DNA from: Streptomyces justiciae
GTDB taxonomy: Bacteria > Actinomycetota > Actinomycetes > Streptomycetales > Streptomycetaceae
DNA: 64,000 nt
Assembly (NCBI RefSeq): GCF_015163075.1
Contig: NZ_JADDXU010000001.1
Span: forward strand, 124,001 to 188,000
Direction: 5' to 3'
Shown piece after piece: positions 14,522 to 22,284 of this stretch; position 1 is the first letter of the stretch; every line of letters begins with the position of its first letter. The translations under genes were made by a program, and so were the position numbers. Under the pieces are notes generated by a model. That model searched no databases and was not told the origin of the DNA. It was given only the letters and a program-made list of their open reading frames with translations.

Positions 14522-15799
14522 GTGGCAGAGGAAAAGAAGCGCACCCGACAGCCCAACGGCCGCAGTTCGATCTACTTCGGCAAGGACGGCAAATGGCACG
14601 GTCGCGTCACCGTCGGCATCCGCGACGACGGCACACCGGACCGACGTCACGTTGAACGCAAGACGCGGGCAGAAGTGACGTCCGCTGTACGCGAGTTGGA
14701 GAAGCAGCGCGACGCCAAGACCGTGAAGAAGCCTGGCAAGGCGTGGACGGTCAAGACGTGGCTGACGCACTGGATTGAGAACGTCGCACCTCTCGCCGTC
14801 AACGACAACACGATGGTCGGGTACGGCGTCGCGGTCCGGAAGCACCTCATCCCCGGCTTGGGCGCCCACCGTCTCGACAGGCTCAAGCCTGAGCACATTG
14901 AGGCTTTCTACGCCAAGATGCAGGCCAACGGCAGCAAGCCCGCGACCGCTCACCAGGCCCACCGCACCTTGCGGGCCGCCCTGAATGAGGCCGTGCGGCG
15001 CGGTCATCTCGGCAAGAACCCAGTGCAGTTGGCCAAGGCGCCGAAGACGGGGGAGTACGAGGTAGAGCCCTACAGCGTCCAAGAGGTGCAGCGGTTGCTG
15101 AAGGCCGCTGACCAACACCGCAACTCCGCCCGCTGGGCTGTTGCCCTCGCCCTCGGACTACGCCAAGGGGAAGTGCTCGGTCTGAGGTGGGAGGACGTGG
15201 ACCTTGACGGTGGGTTCCTTGTGGTTCGGCGTAGCCGGCACCGACCGCAGTACGCCCATGGGTGTGTGGACCCCTGCGGGCGCAAGGCCGCCGGGTATTG
15301 CCCGCAGAGGCGACGCACGAACCCGGAGTTGGCCACCACCAAGTCGCGCGCCGGCCGCCGCGCCGTCGGTCTTCCCGAACAGCTCGTTGACCTACTCCGC
15401 GCGCACCTCAAGGCGCAGGAAGCAGAGCGGGAAGCCGCTGGGAAGCGATGGGAGGAGAACGGTCTGGTCTTCCCGGATGAGCACGGCCGTAGCCCGTCCC
15501 ACCGCCGGGACTGGTCCGAGTGGAAGGGTCTTTTGGCTGAGGCGAAGGTGCGGGACGGTCGGCTGCACGACGCACGCCACACAGCCGCCACGGTCCTACT
15601 CATCCTTGGCGTCCCCGAGCGCGCTGTCATGGGTCTCATGGGATGGTCCACCACGGCCATGGCTGCGAGATACCAGCATATGGTCGATGCCGTGCGGACG
15701 GATGTGGCGAAGCAGGTGGATGACCTGATCTGGAAGCCCGAGACGGACCGTCCGGACGATGACGGCGGGGTGTCTGGCGTGCCTACATCGGTCAGCTGA
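14522..15799 (+). CDS. int: Tyrosine integrase of the AICE
   Basis: Site-specific recombinase for integration and excision at tRNA-Cys. It has 425 residues. Residues about 1-60 form an arm-binding domain, 80-165 the core-binding SAM-like domain (WTVKTWLTHWIENVAP), and 185-400 the catalytic domain. Catalytic residues visible: Arg214 in ALGLRQGE, His349 and Arg352 in LHDARH, a Trp/His box in MGWSTTAM, and Tyr384 in RYQHM. A Cys-rich insertion (GCVDPCGRKAAGYCPQRR) in the catalytic domain is common in AICE integrases. GTG 14522 has CAGGAG upstream within leader hairpin copy D's tail. The gene lies near the tRNA end of the element, as expected. Confidence 0.95.
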   Translation: MAEEKKRTRQPNGRSSIYFGKDGKWHGRVTVGIRDDGTPDRRHVERKTRAEVTSAVRELEKQRDAKTVKKPGKAWTVKTWLTHWIENVAPLAVNDNTMVGYGVAVRKHLIPGLGAHRLDRLKPEHIEAFYAKMQANGSKPATAHQAHRTLRAALNEAVRRGHLGKNPVQLAKAPKTGEYEVEPYSVQEVQRLLKAADQHRNSARWAVALALGLRQGEVLGLRWEDVDLDGGFLVVRRSRHRPQYAHGCVDPCGRKAAGYCPQRRRTNPELATTKSRAGRRAVGLPEQLVDLLRAHLKAQEAEREAAGKRWEENGLVFPDEHGRSPSHRRDWSEWKGLLAEAKVRDGRLHDARHTAATVLLILGVPERAVMGLMGWSTTAMAARYQHMVDAVRTDVAKQVDDLIWKPETDRPDDDGGVSGVPTSVS

Positions 15800-15933
15800 T
15801 GTGAGGGGAGCGGCAGTTTGACTGTCGTTCCCCTTTCGGGTGTCCCCTGGGGACGTATCCGCACTCCGGCCAGATCCGTGTTGCAGAGGGTATGGCCTGG
15901 ATAGAGCATTGGGAGAGATAGGAGGTGAGTCGG

Positions 15934-16518
15934 ATGAGCACCTCTCCAACGAGTTCATCTAGCGGGGAAGCTCATGAGCAATGGGCTCAACCCGTGCCCT
16001 ACGGAATCACAGCGGCACGTCAATCGATGTCTGGCGGTGCCGCTGCTCTATTGGCCGGTTTCTCGATTGCTCTCGTTGGCGTGATTGCCCAGGCACCTAC
16101 CTCTGTGAGGTGGCCTGGATGGGCGCTCCTTCTGTTGACCGTCGCGGCATCGTTGCTTGTCGCGTGCGTTCAGTGCGGGTTTTGGGCGCGCGCATACCTG
16201 TACTCGCATCAAGAGATCCAAGAATGGCGTCCGCCGCCATGGGTTGAGTGGGAGACGGGTGCGCTCAGGGCTCAGCAGAAGGTAGACGAGGCCCGAGGAA
16301 GTCGCTGGGAGGGTGCAGCGGAATGGACTTACCACCTTGGGCTTGTGGCACTCGCGGTTGGGGTCGGCCTTGTGTTGGCGCCTCTGGATAACGCACACGA
16401 GGCGGGCGTTCGCTGGGCGGCTGCCTGCGTAGCGTTTATTGGTGGCATCGCGCAGGGGGTGTGGGGGATCTGCGGCTGGTGGGTGAGCCGGGATAAGGAG
16501 AGTCTCTCTGATGGCTGA
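15934..16518 (+). CDS. Cargo membrane protein, function unknown
   Basis: A 194-residue protein with four likely membrane segments: GGAAALLAGFSIALVGVIA, GWALLLLTVAASLLVACV, LGLVALAVGVGLVLAP and AACVAFIGGIAQGVWGICG. A soluble loop of about 60 residues (SHQEIQEWRPPPWVEWETGA) lies between helices 2 and 3. I do not recognise the family. ATG 15934 has AGGAGG 8 bases upstream; the GTG at 15925 overlaps that site. Codons ending in A/T are more frequent than in the chromosome. It lies between int and the tRNA, a typical cargo slot, and overlaps the next small gene by 8 bp. The layout resembles small membrane effectors of defence pairs, but that is a guess. Confidence 0.75.
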   Translation: MSTSPTSSSSGEAHEQWAQPVPYGITAARQSMSGGAAALLAGFSIALVGVIAQAPTSVRWPGWALLLLTVAASLLVACVQCGFWARAYLYSHQEIQEWRPPPWVEWETGALRAQQKVDEARGSRWEGAAEWTYHLGLVALAVGVGLVLAPLDNAHEAGVRWAAACVAFIGGIAQGVWGICGWWVSRDKESLSDG

Positions 16519-16651
16519 GAAGGCGAACCAAGATAAGCCGACCCCGAAATCGAAACGCCCTCGAAATCAGGCTCTTGTCGAGAGCAAGAAGTGCAAGCCT
16601 CACTCGCTCGTCAATTGCCCTCTGTGCCTGAAGGGGAAACCGAAGTCCTAG
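16511..16651 (+). CDS. 46-residue basic protein with a zinc-knuckle-like end
   Basis: A very small, Lys-rich protein (MAEKANQDKPTPKSKRPRNQ) that ends with KKCKPHSLVNCPLCLKGK, giving one Cys-x2-His and one Cys-x2-Cys pair, enough to hold zinc. ATG 16511 overlaps the end of the membrane protein gene by 8 bases, and GGAGAG lies about 7 bases upstream, so the two are made together. I do not recognise a family. It could bind nucleic acid and work with the membrane protein. It is the last gene of the element. Confidence 0.65.
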   Translation: MAEKANQDKPTPKSKRPRNQALVESKKCKPHSLVNCPLCLKGKPKS

Positions 16652-16746
16652 TCGATCTGGCGGCGCGGGGCATGGTGCGGCCAGGGGGCGTCAGGGTCGC
16701 TGTCTCCGAGGAGCGCATGGAGAGACGAAGTCATCAAGCTTGCAGC

Positions 16747-16770
16747 AAACTGAGACGGAAACTGAGACGG
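16747..16770. repeat. Tandem 12-bp repeat near attR
   Basis: AAACTGAGACGG occurs twice head to tail without a mismatch (16747-16758 and 16759-16770), 65 bases from the tRNA 3' end. Direct repeats placed like this often serve as arm-type binding sites for the integrase or Xis. Confidence 0.55.
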
Positions 16771-16780
16771 ACGACCAATA

Positions 16781-16811
16781 GGGCGGCACCCCTCGTGGGT
16801 GCCGCCCTCTT
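16781..16811. terminator. Intrinsic terminator, both directions possible
   Basis: GGGCGGCACCC (16781-16791) and GGGTGCCGCCC (16797-16807) form a perfect 11-bp stem with loop CTCGT, followed by TCTTATTTT on the plus strand. It would stop element transcription before the tRNA; on the minus strand it lies 28 bases past the tRNA 3' end. Confidence 0.85.
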
Positions 16812-16834
16812 ATTTTGCCTGGTCATGGCCACAG

Positions 16835-16906
16835 AGGCCGTGGCGGGAATTGAACCCACGTACCTCGCTTTGCAGGCGAGTCCCTAAGCCACTCGGGCAC
16901 ACGGCC
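16835..16906 (-). tRNA. tRNA-Cys (anticodon GCA), AICE attachment site
   Basis: On the minus strand GGCCGTG at the 5' end pairs with CACGGCC at the 3' end, followed by the U discriminator expected for cysteine. The anticodon loop CTGCAAA gives GCA, and GGTTCAATTCC is the T arm. CCA is not encoded. The 3' end faces the AICE integrase, so the 3' half should be the attR core. Confidence 0.95.
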
Positions 16907-17125
16907 GGGGTCGGGATGGGGCCCGTGGACTCCGTTCCGAACTCGGTGAGATGACCGTACGGCGGGGTGGGAAGGGGCTCAAGGGAACCGGGCGCCCTGC
17001 AACGCGACTGCCACACCCCGTTCATGAAAGCCCTCGGCGCCCTCGTGGTCGTACGACCAAGGTCTCAGCCCACGGCCACCTCCCGACAGGGGTCAAACCC
17101 TGCCGTGGCCCTTACCCTGGCGACC

Positions 17126-18571
17126 ATGACCACCCTCGAACCGCGCGACGCCGAAGTCGCGGAAACCGCCCCTGACCTGCCCGCCGGTATCGAGGACGGA
17201 GTGCTGAGCCGGGCCTACCGGGCGCTCAGTGTCGGGATCGTGTCGGTCGTGCTGCTCATCGCCTTCGAGGCGACCGCGGTCGGGACGGCGATGCCGGTGG
17301 CGGCGCGGGAGCTGGACGGGGTGTCGCTGTACGCGTTCGCGTTCTCGGGGTACTTCACGACCTCCCTCTTCGGCATGGTGCTCTCCGGGCAGTGGTCCGA
17401 CCGGCGCGGCCCACTCGGCCCGCTCACCACCGGCATCGCCTCCTTCGCCGCCGGGCTGATGCTGTCCGGGACGGCGAGGGCGATGTGGCTGTTCATCCTC
17501 GGGCGGGCCGTGCAGGGGCTCGGCGGCGGGCTGGTCATCGTCGCGCTGTACGTCGTCGTAGGGCGGGCCTATCCCGAGCGGCTGCGGCCCGCGATCATGG
17601 CCGCCTTCGCCGCGGGCTGGGTCGTGCCGTCGATCGTCGGGCCGCTCGCGGCGGGCGCGGTGACCGAGCATCTGGGCTGGCGATGGGTGTTTGTCGGCAT
17701 CCCCGTCCTCGTCGTCTTCCCCCTCGCCCTCGCGCTGCCGCAGATCCGGCGCCGGGCAGGGGGACCGGTCGACGGCTCCGCCCGCACCGCCTCCTTCGAC
17801 CGGCGCCGCATCCGCCTCGCCCTCGGTATCTCGCTGGGCGCGGGGCTGTTGCAGTACGCCGCCCAGGATCTGAGGTGGCTGTCGGCGGTCCCGGCCGTCG
17901 CGGGCGCCGCGCTCCTCGTGCCGGCCGTACGCGGACTGCTGCCCCGCGGCACCTACCGTGCCGCCCGCGGGCTGCCCTCCGTCGTGCTGCTGCGCGGCGT
18001 CGCCGCGGGGTCCTTCGTCGCCGCCGAGTCCTTCGTGCCGCTGATGCTGGTCACCCAGCGGGGGCTGTCGCCGACGCTCGCCGGGTTCTCGCTCGCGGCG
18101 GGCGGGCTGACCTGGGCGCTGGGGTCGTGGGTGCAGTCGCGGGCGCGGCTGGAGCCGTACCGGGAGCGGCTGATGACGGCCGGGATGGTGCTGGTGGCGG
18201 CGTCGATCGCCGCGGCGCCGAGCGTGCTGATCGACTCGATGCCGGCCTGGACGGTCGCGGTGGCCTGGGCCTTCGGCTGCTTCGGGATGGGCCTGGTGAT
18301 CTCGTCCACCAGCGTGCTGCTGCTCCAGCTCTCCGCACCCGAGGAGGCCGGCACCAACTCCGCGTCCCTCCAGATCTCCGACGCCCTCGCCAACGTCGTC
18401 CTGCTGGCGGCGGGCGGCGCGGCGTTCGCGGCGCTGGGCGGCGGCGCGGTGAGCCACGCGGCGACATCCGGCGCGGGTTCGCATCCGGCGGCGTTCGCTG
18501 CGGTGTTCCTGCCGATGGCGGGGGTGGCGTTGGTGGGGGCCTGGGTGACGAGGCGGCTGCGGGAGCGATGA
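17126..18571 (+). CDS. MFS transporter (drug-exporter type)
   Basis: A 481-residue inner-membrane carrier of the major facilitator superfamily, with about 12-14 hydrophobic segments. The loop 2-3 motif A is present as GQWSDRRGPLGPL, followed by GRAVQGLGGGLVIVALYVVV and, in helix 5, the motif-C-like WVVPSIVGPLAAGAVTEHLG typical of proton-driven exporters. The substrate is not readable; multidrug export is the usual family role. ATG 17126 (MTTLEPRDAEV) is preferred; the longer frame reaching back to 16967 passes through the region next to the tRNA and has no conserved sequence. No regulator lies beside it. It is the first chromosomal gene after the element. Confidence 0.85.
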   Translation: MTTLEPRDAEVAETAPDLPAGIEDGVLSRAYRALSVGIVSVVLLIAFEATAVGTAMPVAARELDGVSLYAFAFSGYFTTSLFGMVLSGQWSDRRGPLGPLTTGIASFAAGLMLSGTARAMWLFILGRAVQGLGGGLVIVALYVVVGRAYPERLRPAIMAAFAAGWVVPSIVGPLAAGAVTEHLGWRWVFVGIPVLVVFPLALALPQIRRRAGGPVDGSARTASFDRRRIRLALGISLGAGLLQYAAQDLRWLSAVPAVAGAALLVPAVRGLLPRGTYRAARGLPSVVLLRGVAAGSFVAAESFVPLMLVTQRGLSPTLAGFSLAAGGLTWALGSWVQSRARLEPYRERLMTAGMVLVAASIAAAPSVLIDSMPAWTVAVAWAFGCFGMGLVISSTSVLLLQLSAPEEAGTNSASLQISDALANVVLLAAGGAAFAALGGGAVSHAATSGAGSHPAAFAAVFLPMAGVALVGAWVTRRLRER

Positions 18572-18619
18572 AGGGTAAACCGGTCGAGGCGGGGTGATCA
18601 GGGGCGCTAGCTTTCCGGC

Positions 18620-18820
18620 ATGGACGAGCTGACCCTTCATCTCCCGTACGGCCTGCGTCAGGAGCTCGACGACCTCGCCGACGCCACCGGCCGCCGCCCG
18701 GAGGACATCGCGCTGGACGCCGTACTGCATCGGGTGGCCAAGGAGGCGTCGCCGGTGCGGGTGTGGGCCGAGACGCTCGCCGACGCCCACGCCGACCTGC
18801 TGCGGAGGCTCGGCGCATGA
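18620..18820 (+). CDS. RHH-type antitoxin of a Doc toxin pair
   Basis: A 66-residue protein starting MDELTLHLPYGLRQELDDLA, a ribbon-helix-helix pattern (short strand then two helices), with a charged C-terminal tail that would wrap the toxin. It likely neutralises the Fic/Doc protein encoded right after it and represses their common promoter, as in known pairs. Its stop overlaps the toxin start (ATGA), which keeps antitoxin first and coupled. The antitoxin call rests mainly on size, fold pattern and the partner. Confidence 0.75.
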   Translation: MDELTLHLPYGLRQELDDLADATGRRPEDIALDAVLHRVAKEASPVRVWAETLADAHADLLRRLGA

Positions 18821-19191
18821 CCAGGCACCTCACCGTCGCGGAGGTCGATCGGATCGCCCGGATCGCCTTCGGGGGACGTGCCCCGGAGGCCCGGGACGCC
18901 GGGCTGTTCGCCTCCGCCGTGCGCCGGCCGCGGGCCCGGATGTTCGGCACGCAGGCCTACGACGACCTGTACGAGCAGGCCGCCGCCCTCCTGCACGCCC
19001 TCGCCGCGAACCACCCGCTCGTCGACGGCAACAAGCGGACGGCCTGGCTCGCCACCGCGACCTTCCTCGGCGTCAACGGGGTCGATCTGACGGCCTGCGA
19101 CCAGGACACCGCGTACGACCTGGTCATCGATGTGGCCTCCGGTGCGGAGAGTGACATCCAGGTGATCGCGGGACGGCTGCGACAGCTGTGA
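18817..19191 (+). CDS. doc: Doc-type Fic-domain toxin
   Basis: A 124-residue compact Fic protein. The active-site loop is HPLVDGNKRTAW (His66 onward), close to the Doc/Fic signature HxFx(D/A)(G)NKR; Leu replaces the usual Phe. Doc proteins phosphorylate the elongation factor EF-Tu and stop translation; others of the family transfer AMP. The N-terminal HLTVAEVDRIARIAFGG helix matches Doc. It overlaps the RHH antitoxin gene by 4 bp. The longer frame back to 18763 is unlikely because it would overlap the antitoxin further. A functional pair is likely, since both reading frames are intact. Confidence 0.88.
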   Translation: MTRHLTVAEVDRIARIAFGGRAPEARDAGLFASAVRRPRARMFGTQAYDDLYEQAAALLHALAANHPLVDGNKRTAWLATATFLGVNGVDLTACDQDTAYDLVIDVASGAESDIQVIAGRLRQL

Positions 19192-19231
19192 CCTCGGTCC
19201 CACCCACGGGCGACCCGGCCCCGTCCGCGCG

Positions 19232-19258
19232 TTGACGGCCTCGGGCCGCCGGTAGGGT
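19232..19258 (+). promoter_or_regulatory. Candidate promoter for the helicase gene
   Basis: TTGACG (19232-19237) and TAGGGT (19253-19258) are separated by 15 bases. Both hexamers fit the main sigma factor class, though the spacing is short. A start near 19265 would leave about 60 bases of leader before the GTG at 19326. Confidence 0.45.
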
Positions 19259-19325
19259 GGCCCGGTTGTCATACGTAGCCCAGCACCCGGACTACCCGCC
19301 GAGCCGCCCGACCCCTACGGAGACC

Positions 19326-21122
19326 GTGACTACCACCGCCGCCTCCACCACCTCGCACCACCTCTCTCCCGCCTTCCCCGGCCGCGCCCCCTGGGGCACC
19401 GCCAGCAAGCTGCGTGCCTGGCAGCAGGGGGCGATGGAGAAGTACGTCCAGGAGCAGCCGCGCGACTTCCTCGCCGTCGCCACCCCCGGCGCCGGCAAGA
19501 CCACCTTCGCGCTGACGCTCGCTTCCTGGCTGCTGCACCACCACGTCGTGCAGCAGGTGACCGTGGTCGCGCCGACCGAGCATCTGAAGAAGCAGTGGGC
19601 CGAGGCGGCCGCCCGGATAGGGATCAAGCTGGACCCGGAGTACAGCGCGGGCCCGCTCGGCAAGGACTACCACGGCGTCGCGGTCACCTACGCGGGCGTC
19701 GGCGTCCGCCCCATGCTGCACCGCAACCGCGTCGAGCAGCGCAAGACCCTCGTGATCCTGGACGAGATCCATCACGCGGGTGACAGCAAGTCGTGGGGCG
19801 AGGCCTGCCTCGAAGCGTTCGAGCCCGCCACCCGACGGCTCGCGCTCACCGGTACGCCGTTCCGGTCCGACACCAACCCCATCCCCTTCGTGACGTACGA
19901 GGAGGACAACGCGGGCATCCGGCGGTCGGCCGCCGACTACACCTACGGGTACGGCAACGCGCTCGCCGACCATGTCGTCCGCCCGGTGATCTTCCTGTCC
20001 TACAGCGGCAACATGCGCTGGCGGACGAAGGCCGGTGACGAGATCGCCGCCCGGCTCGGCGAGCCCATGACGAAGGACGCGATCAGCCAGGCCTGGCGTA
20101 CGGCGCTCGATCCGCGCGGTGAGTGGATGCCGAGCGTGCTGCGCGCCGCCGACCAGCGGCTCACCGAGGTCCGCAAGGCCATCCCGGACGCGGGCGCGCT
20201 CGTCATCGCCTCCGACCAGGACTCCGCCCGCGCCTACGCCAAGCTGATCCGCGAGATCACGGGCACGAAGGCGACGCTCGTCCTCTCCGACGACGCCGGC
20301 GCCTCCAAGCGCATCGACGACTTCAGCCAGAGCAACGACCGCTGGATGGTCGCCGTACGCATGGTGTCGGAGGGCGTCGACGTGCCCCGGCTCGCCGTCG
20401 GTGTGTACGCCACCACCATCTCCACGCCCCTCTTCTTCGCCCAGGCCGTCGGCCGTTTCGTACGGTCCCGGCGGCGCGGCGAGACCGCCTCCGTCTTCCT
20501 CCCGACCGTCCCCGACCTGCTCACCTTCGCCAACGAGATGGAGGTGGAACGGGACCACGCCCTCGACAAGCCGAAGAAGGAGGGCGAGGAGGACCCGTAC
20601 GCCGAGTCCGAGAAGGAGATGGAGGAGGCGAACAAGGAGCAGGACGAGGACACCGGCGAGCAGGAGCAGTTCTCCTTCGAGGCGCTGGAGTCCGAGGCCG
20701 TCTTCGACCGCGTGCTGTACGACGGTGCCGAGTTCGGCATGCAGGCGCACCCGGGCAGCGAGGAGGAGCAGGACTACCTCGGCATCCCCGGGCTCCTCGA
20801 ACCCGACCAGGTGCAGCTGCTGCTCCAGAAGCGGCAGGCCCGGCAGATCGCGCACAGCCGCAAGAAGCCGGACGCCGAGGCGGACCTGCTGGAACTGCCC
20901 GCCGAGCGGCGGCCCGTCGTCTCCCACAAGGAGATGATGGAGCTGCGCAAACAGCTCAACACCATGGTCAGCGCGTACGTCCACCAGAGCGGCAAGCCGC
21001 ACGGTGTCATCCACACCGAGCTGCGCCGGGTGTGCGGCGGACCGCCGAGCGCCGAGGCCACCGCCGGGCAGCTGCGGCAGCGCATCGCCAAGGTGCAGGA
21101 GTGGGCCACCCGGATGCGCTGA
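19326..21122 (+). CDS. DEAD/DEAH-type ATP-dependent helicase
   Basis: A 598-residue superfamily 2 helicase. Motif I is TPGAGKTTF, motif II is VILDEIHHAGD (DEIH), motif III region LTGTPFRSD (TGT), then DDFSQSNDRWMVAVRMVSEG with VDVPRLAVGVYA and the motif VI block QAVGRFVRSRRRGE. A very acidic insertion (about residues 415-460, KKEGEEDPYAESEKEMEEAN) follows the helicase core. The conserved C-terminus has no domain I can name. GTG 19326 (start TTTAASTTSHH) has GGAG just upstream and matches where the homologous proteins begin in my memory; in-frame GTG 19257 and TTG 19266 are alternatives. It stands alone, probably in DNA repair or RNA work. Confidence 0.87.
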   Translation: MTTTAASTTSHHLSPAFPGRAPWGTASKLRAWQQGAMEKYVQEQPRDFLAVATPGAGKTTFALTLASWLLHHHVVQQVTVVAPTEHLKKQWAEAAARIGIKLDPEYSAGPLGKDYHGVAVTYAGVGVRPMLHRNRVEQRKTLVILDEIHHAGDSKSWGEACLEAFEPATRRLALTGTPFRSDTNPIPFVTYEEDNAGIRRSAADYTYGYGNALADHVVRPVIFLSYSGNMRWRTKAGDEIAARLGEPMTKDAISQAWRTALDPRGEWMPSVLRAADQRLTEVRKAIPDAGALVIASDQDSARAYAKLIREITGTKATLVLSDDAGASKRIDDFSQSNDRWMVAVRMVSEGVDVPRLAVGVYATTISTPLFFAQAVGRFVRSRRRGETASVFLPTVPDLLTFANEMEVERDHALDKPKKEGEEDPYAESEKEMEEANKEQDEDTGEQEQFSFEALESEAVFDRVLYDGAEFGMQAHPGSEEEQDYLGIPGLLEPDQVQLLLQKRQARQIAHSRKKPDAEADLLELPAERRPVVSHKEMMELRKQLNTMVSAYVHQSGKPHGVIHTELRRVCGGPPSAEATAGQLRQRIAKVQEWATRMR

Positions 21123-21454
21123 GCCCCTGGCCGAGGGGGCGCGGGGCGTGTCAGATGCTGTGCTCGCAGGATGCTGTGCGCCGTACGTATCAGGACAAAC
21201 GGAGTAGTCCGTACCGGCCACTGCCCGGATTCTGGACGGAGCCTTCCGCTCAGCGAACCGGCTTCGCTAATGTCCCGCTACGCACACGCCCCGTGGCAGC
21301 GCCGCCGCGGAGCGCAGCCGTGAAGCGACGCGGCCCGGTACGCACGCCGGGCCGCCGGCCGATCGGCGGCCTCTGACGCGCGTCACCGACGGGACTCGAT
21401 GACGCATCTTCGCCGTCAGGGTCGCCGACCTCACCACTTGGAGGAGTGGGCGTC
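21123..21454. other. Intergenic region after the helicase gene
   Basis: No gene is supported. Overlapping hairpins are visible: GGCCCGG with CCGGGCC (21332-21353) and GGCCGCCG with CGGCGGCC (21350-21371), which may end the helicase transcript. The last 80 bases should hold the promoter of the IclR-type gene, but no clear -35/-10 pair is seen. Confidence 0.4.
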
Positions 21455-22096
21455 GTGACCGCGGAGACCTCTCAGACGCTCGACCGAGGACTGCGTGTCC
21501 TCAAGCTGCTGGCCGATACGGACCACGGGCTGACCGTCACCGAGCTATCCAACAAACTGGGTGTGAACCGGACTGTGGTGTACCGGTTGCTCGCCACCCT
21601 CGAACAGCATGCTCTCGTACGGCGTGATCTGGGCGGACGTGCCCGGGTCGGCCTCGGCGTGCTCCGCCTGGGCCGCCAGGTGCATCCGCTGGTGCGCGAG
21701 GCCGCGTTGCCGGCCCTGCGTTCCCTCGCCGAGGACATCGGGGCCACGGCCCATCTCACGCTGGTGGACGGGGCGGAGGCGCTGGCCGTCGCCGTGGTCG
21801 AGCCGACGTGGACGGACTACCACGTGGCCTATCGCGCCGGGTTCCGGCACCCCCTGGACCGGGGTGCCGCGGGCCGGGCGATCCTGTCCGCCCGCACCCA
21901 GCCGCCCGGCGAGCCGGGCTACACCCTCACCCACGGCGAACTGGAGGCGGGAGCCAGCGGCGCCGCCGCCCCGCTGCTCGGCGTCACGGGCGTCGAGGGC
22001 AGCGTCGGCGTGGTGATGCTGGCGGACGCGGTGCCCGAACGGGTGGGGCCACGGGTGATGGACGCGGCACGGGAGGTGGCGGAGGCGTTGCGCTGA
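21455..22096 (+). CDS. IclR-family transcriptional regulator
   Basis: A 213-residue regulator. The winged helix-turn-helix is at about residues 5-65 (QTLDRGLRVLKLLADTDHGL, then TVTELSNKLGVNRTVVYRLL), and the C-terminal effector domain follows (about 75-213), shorter than in many IclR proteins. GTG 21455 is chosen since GGAGGAG (21440-21446) is 8 bases upstream; the GTG at 21446 overlaps that site. The neighbours are a helicase and a secreted peptidase, which do not reveal a target pathway. Members of the family usually control catabolic operons in response to small acids. Confidence 0.85.
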   Translation: MTAETSQTLDRGLRVLKLLADTDHGLTVTELSNKLGVNRTVVYRLLATLEQHALVRRDLGGRARVGLGVLRLGRQVHPLVREAALPALRSLAEDIGATAHLTLVDGAEALAVAVVEPTWTDYHVAYRAGFRHPLDRGAAGRAILSARTQPPGEPGYTLTHGELEAGASGAAAPLLGVTGVEGSVGVVMLADAVPERVGPRVMDAAREVAEALR

Positions 22097-22140
22097 GGGG
22101 TTGCTCTCGCTGACCGGGGTGCCTGCGGTGATCGACCGAC

Positions 22141-22220
22141 CGAGGCGCCCCGGCTCCGGCCGCACGGTGCTCGGGGTGGCCGAGGCGCCCCGGCTCAGGC
22201 CGCGCGGTGCTCGGGGTGGC
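22141..22220. repeat. Tandem 40-bp duplication
   Basis: Units 22141-22180 and 22181-22220 are identical except for two bases. Each begins CGAGGCGCCCCGGCTC and ends GTGCTCGGGGTGGC. The repeat lies between the IclR-type gene and the S16 peptidase gene and ends 64 bases before the latter's start. Confidence 0.9.
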
Positions 22221-22284
22221 CGGCGGTCACCCCGGGACGCCACCGGCTCCTGGCCGGAACTGGCCGTCGCGTTAGATTGATCCC

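Larger units (their letters stand above)
1..16834. mobile_element. AICE (integrative and conjugative element), left end outside window
   Basis: An integrated actinomycete conjugative element. It holds the expected set in the expected order: regulators, Spd-like membrane proteins, one FtsK/TraB-type translocase, Prim-Pol replication protein with a DUF3987 protein, a putative origin, excisionase, and a tyrosine integrase at the end nearest a tRNA gene. The right boundary is placed at the 3' end of tRNA-Cys, the usual target type for such integrases. No second copy of the tRNA 3' end is visible, so attL lies left of position 1 and the element exceeds 16.8 kb. Exact ends are inferred. Confidence 0.9.

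Noticed and set aside
17093..18790. 565-codon minus-strand frame opposite the MFS gene
   Set aside because: Arg/His/Pro/Gly-rich shadow frame without domains; the plus strand carries a complete MFS transporter.
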